A stretch of DNA of 64,000 nt from Catenulispora pinisilvae (GTDB lineage Bacteria > Actinomycetota > Actinomycetes > Streptomycetales > Catenulisporaceae). The translations under genes and the position numbers were made by a program. Below are positions 39,555 through 48,367 of the stretch, in pieces. The number at the start of each line of letters is the position of its first letter. Position 1 is the first letter of the stretch. The stretch is taken from the NCBI RefSeq assembly GCF_015356865.1, contig NZ_JAAFZA010000013.1, forward strand, positions 26,849-90,848. The letters run 5' to 3'. Below the pieces are notes generated by a model, which saw only the letters and a program-made list of their open reading frames with translations, ran no database searches and was not told where the DNA came from.

Positions 39555-41324
39555 ATGAGCGTCGCGTACGGCGAGCAGCAGAGGAACAGCTCGGCTCTTG
39601 GCGCGGCCGGGACCGGCGGACATCGCGAGCTGGAGCGCCAGTACCACGTCGTACTGCAGGACACCCTGGGCGTCCCGGCGCTGGGCTTCCGCGAGGGCAC
39701 CTGGTTCCGCCTGACCGTGACCGGTCCGCAGCCGCTGCAACTGCGCGGTGCGATCCGGACCTGCCCGCACGCCGCCGGGTCGATCGTGCAGATCGCCTGC
39801 TGGTGGATGCGGGAGAACCCGATGCAGCCGCGGTCCCTGGACCTGGCCACCGAGCTGGCGCTGACGGTCGGCGAACTGGTGCGGGTGTGCCCGGCCGACG
39901 GGCTCGGTACCACCTCGATGGATCTGCTGCCGATGGCGATGGCCGCGGTGGCGCAGAGCGGTCCGCCGGTGCCCTCGGCGCCGGCGCTGCCGAGCGGGTC
40001 GAGCGGGTACTCGGCGGCCGGTTCGGGATTCGGATCGACGCCGGCGCTGGGATCGTCGGCGTCCTCGTCGGCATCGAGCGACGCCTTCGGCGCCAGCCCG
40101 GCGTTCGGCTCGCAGAGCGCGCTCAGCAGCTCCGGGTCGTACAGCACCGGCAGCGAGAACCTGTACGGCAGCGGATCGAGCGCGGCGTCCGGCTACGGGG
40201 CGAGGAGCGGGTACGGCCAGACGACCGGCGGCTACGGCTCGACCAGTGCCTACGAGTCCGCGAACGGATCGAGCGCCACGTCCACCGGCGGCTACAGCAC
40301 GCCCAGCACCTACGGCTCGTCGTCGACTGACGCCTACGGCTCCTCGACCAGCGCGTACAGCTCTGGCACGAACAGCTACGGCACGAACGGTTACGGCTCT
40401 TCCACGAGTTCTGCGACCGGCTACGACACCGCTTCGAGTTCGGCGGGCGGCTACGGCTCCGGAACGTACGCCACGGTTCCGGATCCGCTGAACCAGTCTT
40501 CTTACGCGACGTCCGCAGACCCGCTGGCTCAGAGTTCGTACACGTCCTCGGATCCGCTGGGTCAGACCTCGTATTCGGAACCCAACCCCTACGCGAACTC
40601 TCCGGACCCGCTGGGACAGGGCTCTTACTCGACCGGCTCCTACGCGGCCGGCACCTCCTACGACGCCGGCACCTCCTACGCCGCCGGCAGCTCCTACGAC
40701 GCGGCTCAGACCTCGTATCTGCCCGCCGCCACCGGCGTGAGTCCGGCCGACAGCGGTTGGTTCGAATCCGCGGACGGGACCGGGACCGGGGGGTTCCCCG
40801 TGGTGCCGCCCGCCCCGGTCATGGGCCGGCCGGTGCCGAGTGCGCCGCGGCCCGTGCCGCCGGCTCCGGTCTCGGGTCAGAAGCCTTACTCGGGTGCCGG
40901 ATCCGGCTCGGGTTCGGGACGCGGCTACAACGGCGGCGCGACACAGCAGGCCGCGTTGCCGCCGGCCAACCGCGGCCGCGAGGGCAATCCCCGGGAGAAG
41001 CCGGGCGGCGCCGACTGGGAGCCGCGGGCCGCGGCCCCGCGTCGGCCCGTCGCCGGTACCTCGCACCAGCCGCGCCCGCAGCAGCAGGCGGCCGCTCCGC
41101 GTCCGGTTCCGGGCACCGGCGCCGGCGGTGGCCAACAGCAGCAGCCGCGTCCGCGTCCCCAGCAGCCCCGCGACGGCTACGGCCGCCCCGCCGAGCCGCA
41201 GGATCCGGGCCGTTCCAGCGACCGCAACGGCGTTCCGCCGCGCCGCCCCGCCCCCAACGCGCAGCCGCGGGGGACGATGGGGCGTCGGCCGGCGAGCCGG
41301 CCCGGTCGGCCCTCGGACCGGTAG
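39555..41324 (+). CDS. Tyr/Gly/Ser-rich low-complexity protein with a conserved-looking N-terminal domain
   Basis: A 589-residue protein in three parts. Residues 1-140 look folded (ERQYHVVLQDTLGVPALGFREGTWFRLTV; TCPHAAG; ACWWMRENPMQP), with two Cys and no family I recognise. Residues ~147-400 are a prion-like low-complexity region dominated by Ser, Gly, Tyr, Ala and Thr, with many GYGS, SYG and AYGSS units, then four DPLxQxSY repeats (~309-360) and SYDAG/SYAAG repeats. Residues ~410-589 are Pro/Arg/Gln-rich with RG and RP pairs. There is no signal or membrane segment. The composition resembles FUS-type condensate-forming proteins. Function unknown; it is divergent from the SigE-family gene. 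Confidence 0.75.
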   Translation: MSVAYGEQQRNSSALGAAGTGGHRELERQYHVVLQDTLGVPALGFREGTWFRLTVTGPQPLQLRGAIRTCPHAAGSIVQIACWWMRENPMQPRSLDLATELALTVGELVRVCPADGLGTTSMDLLPMAMAAVAQSGPPVPSAPALPSGSSGYSAAGSGFGSTPALGSSASSSASSDAFGASPAFGSQSALSSSGSYSTGSENLYGSGSSAASGYGARSGYGQTTGGYGSTSAYESANGSSATSTGGYSTPSTYGSSSTDAYGSSTSAYSSGTNSYGTNGYGSSTSSATGYDTASSSAGGYGSGTYATVPDPLNQSSYATSADPLAQSSYTSSDPLGQTSYSEPNPYANSPDPLGQGSYSTGSYAAGTSYDAGTSYAAGSSYDAAQTSYLPAATGVSPADSGWFESADGTGTGGFPVVPPAPVMGRPVPSAPRPVPPAPVSGQKPYSGAGSGSGSGRGYNGGATQQAALPPANRGREGNPREKPGGADWEPRAAAPRRPVAGTSHQPRPQQQAAAPRPVPGTGAGGGQQQQPRPRPQQPRDGYGRPAEPQDPGRSSDRNGVPPRRPAPNAQPRGTMGRRPASRPGRPSDR

Positions 41325-41348
41325 GAACGATCACCGGTAGGAACGATC
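41317..41348. repeat. 16-bp direct repeat at the end of the low-complexity gene
   Basis: ACCGGTAGGAACGATC occurs twice back to back (41317-41332, 41333-41348). The first copy contains the gene's TAG stop codon. Confidence 0.85.
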
Positions 41349-41462
41349 ATCTGACGTCGAGCGGGCCGCCGAACCGAACGGCAGCCCGTCGGCGGCGGTC
41401 CGGCATCGGCCAGAGGCTGGTCCAGCGCCGGTCCGGCGACGCGTCCGGCCCCGCGTCCGGCG

Positions 41463-42614
41463 TCAGCCCAACGCCGCGACCGGCGCGTCCAGCACGTTCA
41501 GGTCGACGTTCAGCCGCTTCCCGCCATAGGTCTCGTTGTGGCCGCCCTGGTACTGCTTGATCCGGCGCGGCCCGGGCCAGTACTTGTCGTTGAGGGTCGG
41601 GTCGCCGAACAACCGCGGCACCTTGTCCCAGTGCGCGTACCACGCCACGTCCGCGCGATAGGCCGCCCCGCTGTCGTACACCAGCGCCATGTCCGCGATC
41701 GCCCCCTGGGAACTGCTGTAGATCCCTGAGACGAACCCGCGGGCGTGCAACTGGTCGGTCCACGCGCTCAGGAACGCCTGGACGTCCTGGGTGCAGCCGG
41801 TGTCGTTGCGCGGGTAGTACTCCATGTCGAAGTAGATCGGGCTGCCCGGGGCGATGCCGAAGTGGGCCGCGCGGTTCGCCGCGTCGTTCGCCGCCTCCTG
41901 CCCCTGGGTCCAGCGCCGGCTGCGGGCGATCAGCGCCGGGTGCCCGCCGCCGGGGTCCTTCCAGCACGGCGCCTGGAGGCCGACGTAGATCGGGAAGAAC
42001 TTCCAGCCCTGCTTCGCCACCGTCTGGAGCCAGCCCGGAGTGAGGTTGCCGTCCGGGCAGGCGCGGTCGATGCCGCCGATGTAGATGCCGACCGCGTGGT
42101 ACGGCGAGGCGCCGGCCCAGGCCTTCATGGCGTCGGTGGACGGGGCCGCGCAGGTGTCGAAACCCAGCCCGTCGTACATCGCGGCGGCCTTGATCGCCCG
42201 GTCGGGGACGCGGGAGCGGGTCCGGGGCGCGGTCTCGGGCTGTTCGTCGGCGTAGTCGGCGGAGCTCTTATAACTCCGGGTCCGGGTCACCTTGCCGTCC
42301 GAGGCGATCCGCACGGTGTCCGTGCGGCCGACGGCGCCGGCCGGGCAGGTCTGGTCCGGCCCCGGGTCGCCGAGGTACACCGCGTTCCGGTCATACCTGA
42401 TACAGGTATGCGGATCGGCCGCCAGATCGTGGACCGGCCAACTCACCGGGACCTCGACCGTGCTCCCCGCGAAGCTCACCGTCTTGAGCCCGGACAGCGG
42501 ACCGACCGCGGCGTAGGCCGCGTCACCGCAGCTCAGGGTCAGGACGGCGGTCAGGACGGTGAGGCGGAACAGGCGCATGACGGACCGCATACCCGCCGTT
42601 GTGCCAGTGATCAC
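41463..42614 (-). CDS. Secreted DUF1906 (glycoside-hydrolase-like) protein
   Basis: A 383-residue exported protein. A signal peptide ends near AYAA (~residue 36), a ~100-residue region of unknown fold follows, and a DUF1906 domain (Rv2525c-like, TIM barrel related to GH25) fills ~140-380: [52 protein letters not shown]. The acidic pair in FDMEYY fits a GH25-like active site. Relatives are thought to act on or bind cell-wall glycans. GTG 42614 has GGAG nine bases upstream; ATG 42578 or 42590 are alternatives. A second DUF1906 protein is encoded at 52602-54497. Confidence 0.85.
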   Translation of the reverse strand: MITGTTAGMRSVMRLFRLTVLTAVLTLSCGDAAYAAVGPLSGLKTVSFAGSTVEVPVSWPVHDLAADPHTCIRYDRNAVYLGDPGPDQTCPAGAVGRTDTVRIASDGKVTRTRSYKSSADYADEQPETAPRTRSRVPDRAIKAAAMYDGLGFDTCAAPSTDAMKAWAGASPYHAVGIYIGGIDRACPDGNLTPGWLQTVAKQGWKFFPIYVGLQAPCWKDPGGGHPALIARSRRWTQGQEAANDAANRAAHFGIAPGSPIYFDMEYYPRNDTGCTQDVQAFLSAWTDQLHARGFVSGIYSSSQGAIADMALVYDSGAAYRADVAWYAHWDKVPRLFGDPTLNDKYWPGPRRIKQYQGGHNETYGGKRLNVDLNVLDAPVAALG

Positions 42615-42668
42615 TCAAAGGAACTCCGGCGGCCCAATCGTCGGATCAGCTGACCGGCCGCTGGCGGA

Positions 42669-42685
42669 ATACCCCTAGGGGGTAC
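42669..42685. promoter_or_regulatory. CsoR-type copper operator
   Basis: ATACCCCTAGGGGGTAC is a near-perfect palindrome of the TACCCC-GGGGTA type bound by the copper-sensing repressor CsoR. It lies 52 bases upstream of the CopA start. Cu(I) binding to CsoR should release it and induce the ATPase. Confidence 0.75.
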
Positions 42686-42736
42686 AGTGTTGCCGACGAT
42701 GAGAGACTGAAGTCCGTCTGCGAAGCGGAGGCAGCG

Positions 42737-45037
42737 ATGGCGGAGACCACCTTGGAGGTGCCGGCCGAGTCCGGTCCCCTCAGCGATGTCGAGTTGGCCA
42801 TCGGCGGCATGACCTGCGCGTCCTGCGCCGCACGGATCGAACGCAAGCTGAACAAGCTGGACGGCGTCAGCGCGACCGTGAACTACGCGACCGAGAAGGC
42901 CAAGGTCAGCTTCCCGGCCGACTATCAGCCCGCGGACCTGGTCGCCGTGGTCGAGGCGGCCGGCTACACCGCCGCGCTGCCCGAGCCGCCGGCGTCGCCC
43001 GTGGCTGAAGACGGCGAGCCGGCGCCTCTTAAGACGGTGCAGACCGCCGCCGAGTTGGAGGACGAGCGCCGGGCCGTCGTACTGCGCCAGCGCCTGACCA
43101 CCGCGGTCGTGTTGTCCGTGCCGGTGGTGCTGATGGCGATGATCCCGGCCTTCCAGTTCCGGAACTGGCAGTGGGCCTCGCTGACGCTGTCCGCCCCGGT
43201 GGTCACCTACGCCGCCTGGCCGTTCCACAAGGCCGCCTGGATCAATCTGCGGCACCGCGCGGCGACCATGGACACCCTGGTGTCGGTCGGCGTCTCGGCG
43301 GCGTTCCTCTGGTCGCTATGGGCTCTGTTCTTCGGCGACGCCGGGATGCCGGGGATGAAGCACGGCTTCGACTTCGCCATCTCCCGCACCGACGGCTCCG
43401 GGTCGATCTACCTGGAGGCGGCCTCGGGCGTGACCGCGTTCATCCTGGCCGGGCGGTACTTCGAGCACAAGGCGAAGCGGCGCTCCGGCGCGGCTCTGCG
43501 GGCCCTGATGACGCTCGGCGCGAAGGACGTCGCGGTGCTGCGCGACGGCGTCGAGGTGCGGATCCCGATCGGCGGCCTGGCCGTCGGCGACCGGTTCGTG
43601 GTGCGGCCCGCTGAGAAGGTGGCCACCGACGGGGTGGTCCAGGAGGGCCGCTCGGCGGTCGACGCCTCGATGCTCACCGGCGAGTCGGTCCCGGTGGACG
43701 TCGCCCCCGGCGACGCCGTCACCGGCGCGACCGTGAACACCGCGGGCCGGTTGGTGGTGCGGGCCACCCGGGTCGGCGCCGACACCCAGCTGTCCCGGAT
43801 GGCGAAGCTGGTCCAGGAGGCGCAGAACGGCAAGGCCGCGGCCCAGCGGCTGGCGGACAAGATCTCCGCGGTCTTCGTCCCGACGGTCATCCTGTTGTCC
43901 CTGGCCACCCTGGCCTTCTGGTTGCTGCTCGGTTCCGGCGGCGTCGCGACCGCCTTCGCCGCCGCGGTCAGCGTCCTGATCATCGCCTGCCCCTGTGCCC
44001 TGGGCCTGGCCACCCCGACCGCGCTGATGGTCGGCACCGGCCGCGGTGCGCAGCTCGGTGTCCTGATCAAGGGCCCGGAGGTGCTGGAGAACACCCGCAA
44101 GGTGGACACCATCGTGCTGGACAAGACCGGCACCGTCACCACCGGCGCCATGGCGCTGGTCGGCGTGGCGGTCGCCGAGGGCGAGTCCGAGTCCGAGGCG
44201 CTGCGGCTGGCCGGGGCGCTGGAGCACGCCAGCGAGCACCCGATCGCCAAGGCGGTCGCGGCCGCCGCGGCCGAGCGGACCGGCGCGCTGCCCGAGGTCG
44301 AGGGCTTCGAGAACGTCGAGGGCCTGGGTGTGCAGGGCGTGGTGGACGGGCACGCGGTGGTCGTCGGCCGGGAGAAGCTGCTCGCCGAGTGGGCCCAGCA
44401 CCTGTCCCCGGAACTGGCCGCGGCCAAGGCCGAGGCCGAGGCGGCGGGCCGCACCGCGATCGCGGTCGGCTGGGACGGCCGGGCCCGCGCGGTGCTGTCG
44501 GTGGCCGACGCGGTGAAGCCGACCAGCGCCGAGGCCGTCCGCGAACTGCGGGCCCTGGGCCTGACCCCGGTCCTGCTCACCGGCGACAACGAGACCGTGG
44601 CCCGCGCGGTGGCCGCCGAGGTCGGCATCGACGAGGTGCTGGCCGAGGTCCTGCCGGTCGGCAAGGTCGAGGCCGTCAAGCGGCTCCAGGCCGCCGGCCG
44701 GGTGGTGGCCATGGTCGGCGACGGCGTCAACGACGCGGCCGCCCTGGCCCAGGCCGACCTGGGCCTGGCCCTGGGCACCGGCACCGACGCCGCGATCGAG
44801 GCCGGCGACCTGACCCTGGTCGGCGGCGACCTGCGCACCGCGGCCACCGCGATCCGCCTGTCCCGCCGCACCCTGCGCACCATCAAGGGCAACCTGCTCT
44901 GGGCCTTCGGCTACAACGTCGCGGCCCTGCCCCTGGCCGCCGCCGGCCTGCTGAACCCGATGATCGCCGGCGCCGCGATGGCCTTCTCATCGGTCTTCGT
45001 GGTGAGCAACAGCCTGCGCCTGCGGCGGTTCCACTAG
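42737..45037 (+). CDS. copA: Copper-exporting P1B-type ATPase
   Basis: A 766-residue membrane pump exporting Cu(I). There is one N-terminal heavy-metal-associated domain with GMTCASC (Cys27, Cys30), then eight expected membrane helices. The transport motif CPC is at 418-420, the phosphorylation site DKTGT at Asp462, the SEHP locus in [12 protein letters not shown], and the hinge [20 protein letters not shown] lies in the actuator domain. All catalytic parts are intact. GGAGG precedes the ATG. No CopZ chaperone or CsoR gene is in the neighbourhood, although a CsoR-type operator lies in its promoter. Confidence 0.96.
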   Translation: MAETTLEVPAESGPLSDVELAIGGMTCASCAARIERKLNKLDGVSATVNYATEKAKVSFPADYQPADLVAVVEAAGYTAALPEPPASPVAEDGEPAPLKTVQTAAELEDERRAVVLRQRLTTAVVLSVPVVLMAMIPAFQFRNWQWASLTLSAPVVTYAAWPFHKAAWINLRHRAATMDTLVSVGVSAAFLWSLWALFFGDAGMPGMKHGFDFAISRTDGSGSIYLEAASGVTAFILAGRYFEHKAKRRSGAALRALMTLGAKDVAVLRDGVEVRIPIGGLAVGDRFVVRPAEKVATDGVVQEGRSAVDASMLTGESVPVDVAPGDAVTGATVNTAGRLVVRATRVGADTQLSRMAKLVQEAQNGKAAAQRLADKISAVFVPTVILLSLATLAFWLLLGSGGVATAFAAAVSVLIIACPCALGLATPTALMVGTGRGAQLGVLIKGPEVLENTRKVDTIVLDKTGTVTTGAMALVGVAVAEGESESEALRLAGALEHASEHPIAKAVAAAAAERTGALPEVEGFENVEGLGVQGVVDGHAVVVGREKLLAEWAQHLSPELAAAKAEAEAAGRTAIAVGWDGRARAVLSVADAVKPTSAEAVRELRALGLTPVLLTGDNETVARAVAAEVGIDEVLAEVLPVGKVEAVKRLQAAGRVVAMVGDGVNDAAALAQADLGLALGTGTDAAIEAGDLTLVGGDLRTAATAIRLSRRTLRTIKGNLLWAFGYNVAALPLAAAGLLNPMIAGAAMAFSSVFVVSNSLRLRRFH

Positions 45038-45073
45038 CGATTCACCGGCGGCTCGGCCGGAGCCGGACAGGCC

Positions 45074-45110
45074 GAAGCCCCGCAGACCCCCCTGGTGTCT
45101 GCGGGGCTTC
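45074..45110. terminator. Bidirectional terminator between copA and a CWB2 gene
   Basis: GAAGCCCCGCAGAC (45074-45087) pairs perfectly with GTCTGCGGGGCTTC (45097-45110), a 14-bp stem with a nine-base loop. It sits between the convergent copA and CWB2 genes and can serve both. Confidence 0.85.
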
Positions 45111-45127
45111 GCTGTGTGCGGTGTGGA

Positions 45128-47041
45128 TCAGGCCTTCGGGTTGTACTTGGTGTTCATCCCGGCGAGCTGGCCGCCGATCAGCGTGGCGTAGTTGTCCTGA
45201 GCGAACTGGTCGACCGCCTTGGTCCCGCCGAAGATGTAGGCGTTGGTGGCGTACGGGGCCCAGCCGGCCAGCCACTGCTGCTCCACCGGGGAGATCCCGC
45301 TCACCGGGTCCACCAGCAGCAGCGGGCCACCGTTCTGGCCCATGAAGGCACCGCCGGACAGGGCGTCCGGCCAGGTCAGACCGGTGGCGAAGCCGACCGA
45401 GGAGGGGCCGACGCCGTTGATCCGTCCCCAGCCGTTGAAGAACGTCTTCGCGACCAGGTACGAGGTGTCATACCGGGTCGCGCCGACCAGGGCGGTGTGC
45501 TGGATGCCGACGCTGGTGAGTGCGGCGTCCGCCTGCCCGCCGACGCCGTAGACCGGCGGGGTGCCGTAGGTGGTGTCGTGGGCCTTGACCTGCGCCAGGT
45601 AGGCCGCCGTGGAAGCCGGCATCTTCTTGTCGTCGGTCAGCACCACGACGCCGTTCATGGGGCTGTTGTACCCGCCGGACTCCGCCACGGCTCCGGCCGA
45701 GAGCGCGTCGGGGGCGTTGTCGCCGGTGGCGACCAGGACCCGGTTCGGCTGGTTCCAGCCGGTCTCGGCGATGGACCGGCCGACCTGCTCGGCGATGGCC
45801 ACCGAGGTCGCGTAACGGTCGGCTCCGGCGATCCGCTTGACGGTGTACCCCATGCTCTTCACCGCGTTGTACACCGCCGGGGACAGTGCTTGCTCGCCGC
45901 CCAGCACGTACACGGTCTTATTGCTGCTTGCCGGGCCGAGCACTCGGGAGATCTCAGCCTTCACCGAGCTGTCCAAGTGGGCGGTGGGGGTGAGCAGCAG
46001 TGGCCCCAGCTCGCTGACGGCCAGGGTGCTGCCGCCGAGCGCGTCGGCGAACTGGTCGTCGCGGCTGAGCACGACCGACTGGGCCGCTGCGCCCTTCCAC
46101 TGGGCCTGCGAGGCGGCGACCGCGGTGCCGATCCGGTCGGCGCCGGCCAGGCGGGTGACCGTGTCCTTGTTCAGCGGCTGGTAGTTCGGCAGGCCGGGCT
46201 TGCTCGACTCCTGGCGCTGCCCGCTGCCGTCGGGGGCGATGGACTCCACGTCGTCCGGGACGCCGTTGGTGGCGGTGCGTCCCTCGAACGCGATCCGGGT
46301 GCCGTCCGGGGAGAAGGCCGGGAAGAGGTGGTCGCGGGCCTCGCTGGTGATCTGCTTCGGGGTGCCGGCCGGGGTCTGGCTGTCCTGGCCGTTCCACGCG
46401 ACGGTCCAGATCTGCTCGTGGCCGGCGGAGTCCTTGCGGTCGAAGGCGATGGTCTTGCCGTCGGGCGAGATGGTCGGCGAGGTGCCGTCCGTGGCGGCCA
46501 GGATCGGCCCGCCGCTGCCGCGGCCGAAGGAGTCCTGGACCCAGATCTCGTCCTGGTTGGTGGTGGCGTTGTGGTGCTGGAAGACCAGGCTCTGCCCGTT
46601 GGAGTCGGGCGCTGTCTCGGTGCCCTTGGGCATCTTCGAGACCAGGGCGCTCAGCGGATCGGTCTCCTTCACCGGGTCGCCGGCCGGGGTGTAGGTCGGG
46701 ATCGCCGTCAGCTTCGAGACGCCGTTCACCGTCTCGGAGAACACGATGGCCGCGCCGTTGTCGAAGAACGTCGGGTGCGAGCGCGCCACCCCGGGCTTGG
46801 CCGGGTCGACGACCAGCGGCGCACCGCCGGGCGTGTTGTGCGTGATGATCGCGCCGCTGCCGTCGGCGTAGACGTACCGGCTGCCGTCGGGCGCGAAGGA
46901 CCCCATGTCCAGGGTCAGCGGCGAGTTCGCCGGCCCCTGGTAGGTCGCGTGGGCCGCGGCGCCGAACCCGACGACGCTGGCGACGGAGCTGGCGAGGACG
47001 GCTGTGGCCGCCAAGGACTTCCTGAACGACGAGCTACGCAT
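45128..47041 (-). CDS. Secreted protein with PD40-like repeats and three cell-wall-binding repeats 2
   Basis: A 637-residue exported protein. Signal peptide 1-33 (cleavage near AAHA), then ~290 residues with TolB/PD40-type beta-propeller repeats (SFAPDGSRYVYADGSG, TISPDGKTIAFDRKD, AFSPDGTRIAFEGR). The C-terminal ~300 residues carry three CWB2 units (VTRLAGADRIGTAVAASQ, VKRIAGADRYATSVAIA, VGATRYDTSYLVA). In clostridia CWB2 binds cell-wall polymers non-covalently and anchors S-layer proteins, so this is probably a wall-attached protein. A close architectural twin lies at 54594-56633. A small hairpin (GGGTTCT/AGAACCC, 47063-47078) lies in the leader. Confidence 0.9.
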   Translation of the reverse strand: MRSSSFRKSLAATAVLASSVASVVGFGAAAHATYQGPANSPLTLDMGSFAPDGSRYVYADGSGAIITHNTPGGAPLVVDPAKPGVARSHPTFFDNGAAIVFSETVNGVSKLTAIPTYTPAGDPVKETDPLSALVSKMPKGTETAPDSNGQSLVFQHHNATTNQDEIWVQDSFGRGSGGPILAATDGTSPTISPDGKTIAFDRKDSAGHEQIWTVAWNGQDSQTPAGTPKQITSEARDHLFPAFSPDGTRIAFEGRTATNGVPDDVESIAPDGSGQRQESSKPGLPNYQPLNKDTVTRLAGADRIGTAVAASQAQWKGAAAQSVVLSRDDQFADALGGSTLAVSELGPLLLTPTAHLDSSVKAEISRVLGPASSNKTVYVLGGEQALSPAVYNAVKSMGYTVKRIAGADRYATSVAIAEQVGRSIAETGWNQPNRVLVATGDNAPDALSAGAVAESGGYNSPMNGVVVLTDDKKMPASTAAYLAQVKAHDTTYGTPPVYGVGGQADAALTSVGIQHTALVGATRYDTSYLVAKTFFNGWGRINGVGPSSVGFATGLTWPDALSGGAFMGQNGGPLLLVDPVSGISPVEQQWLAGWAPYATNAYIFGGTKAVDQFAQDNYATLIGGQLAGMNTKYNPKA

Positions 47042-47112
47042 GTGCTTCTCCCCTGGGCACGCGGGTTCTTCAGAACCCTGTCACCCCGTACGACGCGGCG
47101 CCGGTGGAACGG

Positions 47113-47140
47113 TTGAGCGGCGTTACCGACTCGTTACAAT
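47113..47140 (+). promoter_or_regulatory. Possible promoter of the GT2-YfhO-GtrA operon
   Basis: TTGAGC (47113-47118), 16 bases, TACAAT (47135-47140): a plausible housekeeping-type promoter pointing at the glycosyltransferase gene, which starts ~140 bases downstream. Confidence 0.35.
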
Positions 47141-47281
47141 CCGCTGAGCATCGGCTGGTCTGGCGCTGCGGTCCGGCGGCAACCGACCACCACCGCGGAC
47201 GCGTCCTCACCGGTAATGCCGTCCGTCGCGGCGTGCTCGGGTAGCCTGGCCCCGCAGTCCACGTCCATAACCGGAGAACCC

Positions 47282-48367
47282 ATGCGTCTATCCCTGGTCG
47301 TCCCGTGCTTCAACGAAGAAGCGGTTTTGGCGAGGCTCCACGAGGTTGTCCGTGCTGAGACTGCGGGGATAGCGGACGAGGTGGAGCTGGTCTTCGTCGA
47401 CGACGGCTCCTCCGACGGCACGCTGGAGCTGCTGAAGAAGATCGCGGCGCAGGACCCCGGGGCCAAGTACGTCTCGCTGAGCCGCAACTTCGGCAAGGAG
47501 CCGGCGATGCTGGCCGGCCTGAAGCGGGCCAGCGGCGACGCGGTGATCATCATCGACGCCGACCTGCAACACCCGCCGGAGCTGCTGGGCCGGATGGTCG
47601 ACCTGCACAAGCAGGGCTACGACCAGGTCATCGCGCAGCGGGGCCGGGAGGGCGACAAGAAGCTCAAGAGCCTGGTCGCCAAGACCTACTACAAGCTGAT
47701 CAACAAGATGGTCGACGTCGAGCTGGTGAACGGCGTCGGCGACTTCCGGCTGTTGTCCCGGCGCGCGGTCGACGCCCTGCTGGAGATGCCGGAGTACAAC
47801 CGCTTCTCCAAGGGCCTGTACGCCTGGATCGGCTTCGACTCGGTCACCTTCAATTACCGCAACGTGGTGCGCGAGGCCGGGGAGACCAAGTGGTCCTTCC
47901 GGCAGCTGCTGGACTACGGCGTGGACTCGCTGCTGTCGTTCAACAACAAGCCGCTGCGCCTGGCGATCTACCTCGGCTTCCTGTTCTTCAGCATCTCCTT
48001 CGCCTACATGGTGTGGATCATCGTGAGGGCGATCTTCTACACCACCACCCCCGGTTACGTCACCACGATCGCGGCCATCGTCGGCATCGGCGGCCTACAG
48101 ATGTTCACTGTGGGCGTGATCGGCGAGTACGTCGGGCGCATCTACTACGAGTCCAAGAAACGGCCGCACTACCTGGTCAAGGAAACCGAGTCCGGCCCGC
48201 TGCGGCACCAGAGTGACTTCTTGGCCATCTCCGGGGACCACCGTTCGGCGCCGACGCCGGTGCGGACCCCGGCGGCCGCGGCCGGGACCCCGGAGCAGCC
48301 GCCGCTGGACCAGAGCGACCCGGTCAACGGCGTCCCCGGGGCGCGTGAGCTGAACGGAATCCAGTGA
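47282..48367 (+). CDS. Family 2 glycosyltransferase (polyprenyl-phosphate sugar synthase, GtrB/DPM-like)
   Basis: A 361-residue membrane-attached enzyme that should move a sugar from a nucleotide sugar to polyprenyl phosphate. The GT-A domain (1-225) has VVPCFNEE, FVDDGSSDGT and IIDADLQHPPELL with the DxD-like metal site. Two C-terminal helices (~228-250, 262-290) follow, then the GVIGEYVGRIYYESKKRP loop of the GtrB/ArnC class. A Pro-rich tail ends the protein. GGAG precedes ATG 47282. The stop overlaps the YfhO gene (GTGA). With YfhO and GtrA it forms a complete flip-and-transfer unit. Confidence 0.94.
   Translation: MRLSLVVPCFNEEAVLARLHEVVRAETAGIADEVELVFVDDGSSDGTLELLKKIAAQDPGAKYVSLSRNFGKEPAMLAGLKRASGDAVIIIDADLQHPPELLGRMVDLHKQGYDQVIAQRGREGDKKLKSLVAKTYYKLINKMVDVELVNGVGDFRLLSRRAVDALLEMPEYNRFSKGLYAWIGFDSVTFNYRNVVREAGETKWSFRQLLDYGVDSLLSFNNKPLRLAIYLGFLFFSISFAYMVWIIVRAIFYTTTPGYVTTIAAIVGIGGLQMFTVGVIGEYVGRIYYESKKRPHYLVKETESGPLRHQSDFLAISGDHRSAPTPVRTPAAAAGTPEQPPLDQSDPVNGVPGARELNGIQ

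Noticed and set aside
40200..40720. Repeated short units in the low-complexity gene as a possible CRISPR or satellite array
   Set aside because: The units are in-frame codons for GYGS/SYAAG repeats with irregular spacing and no constant spacers.
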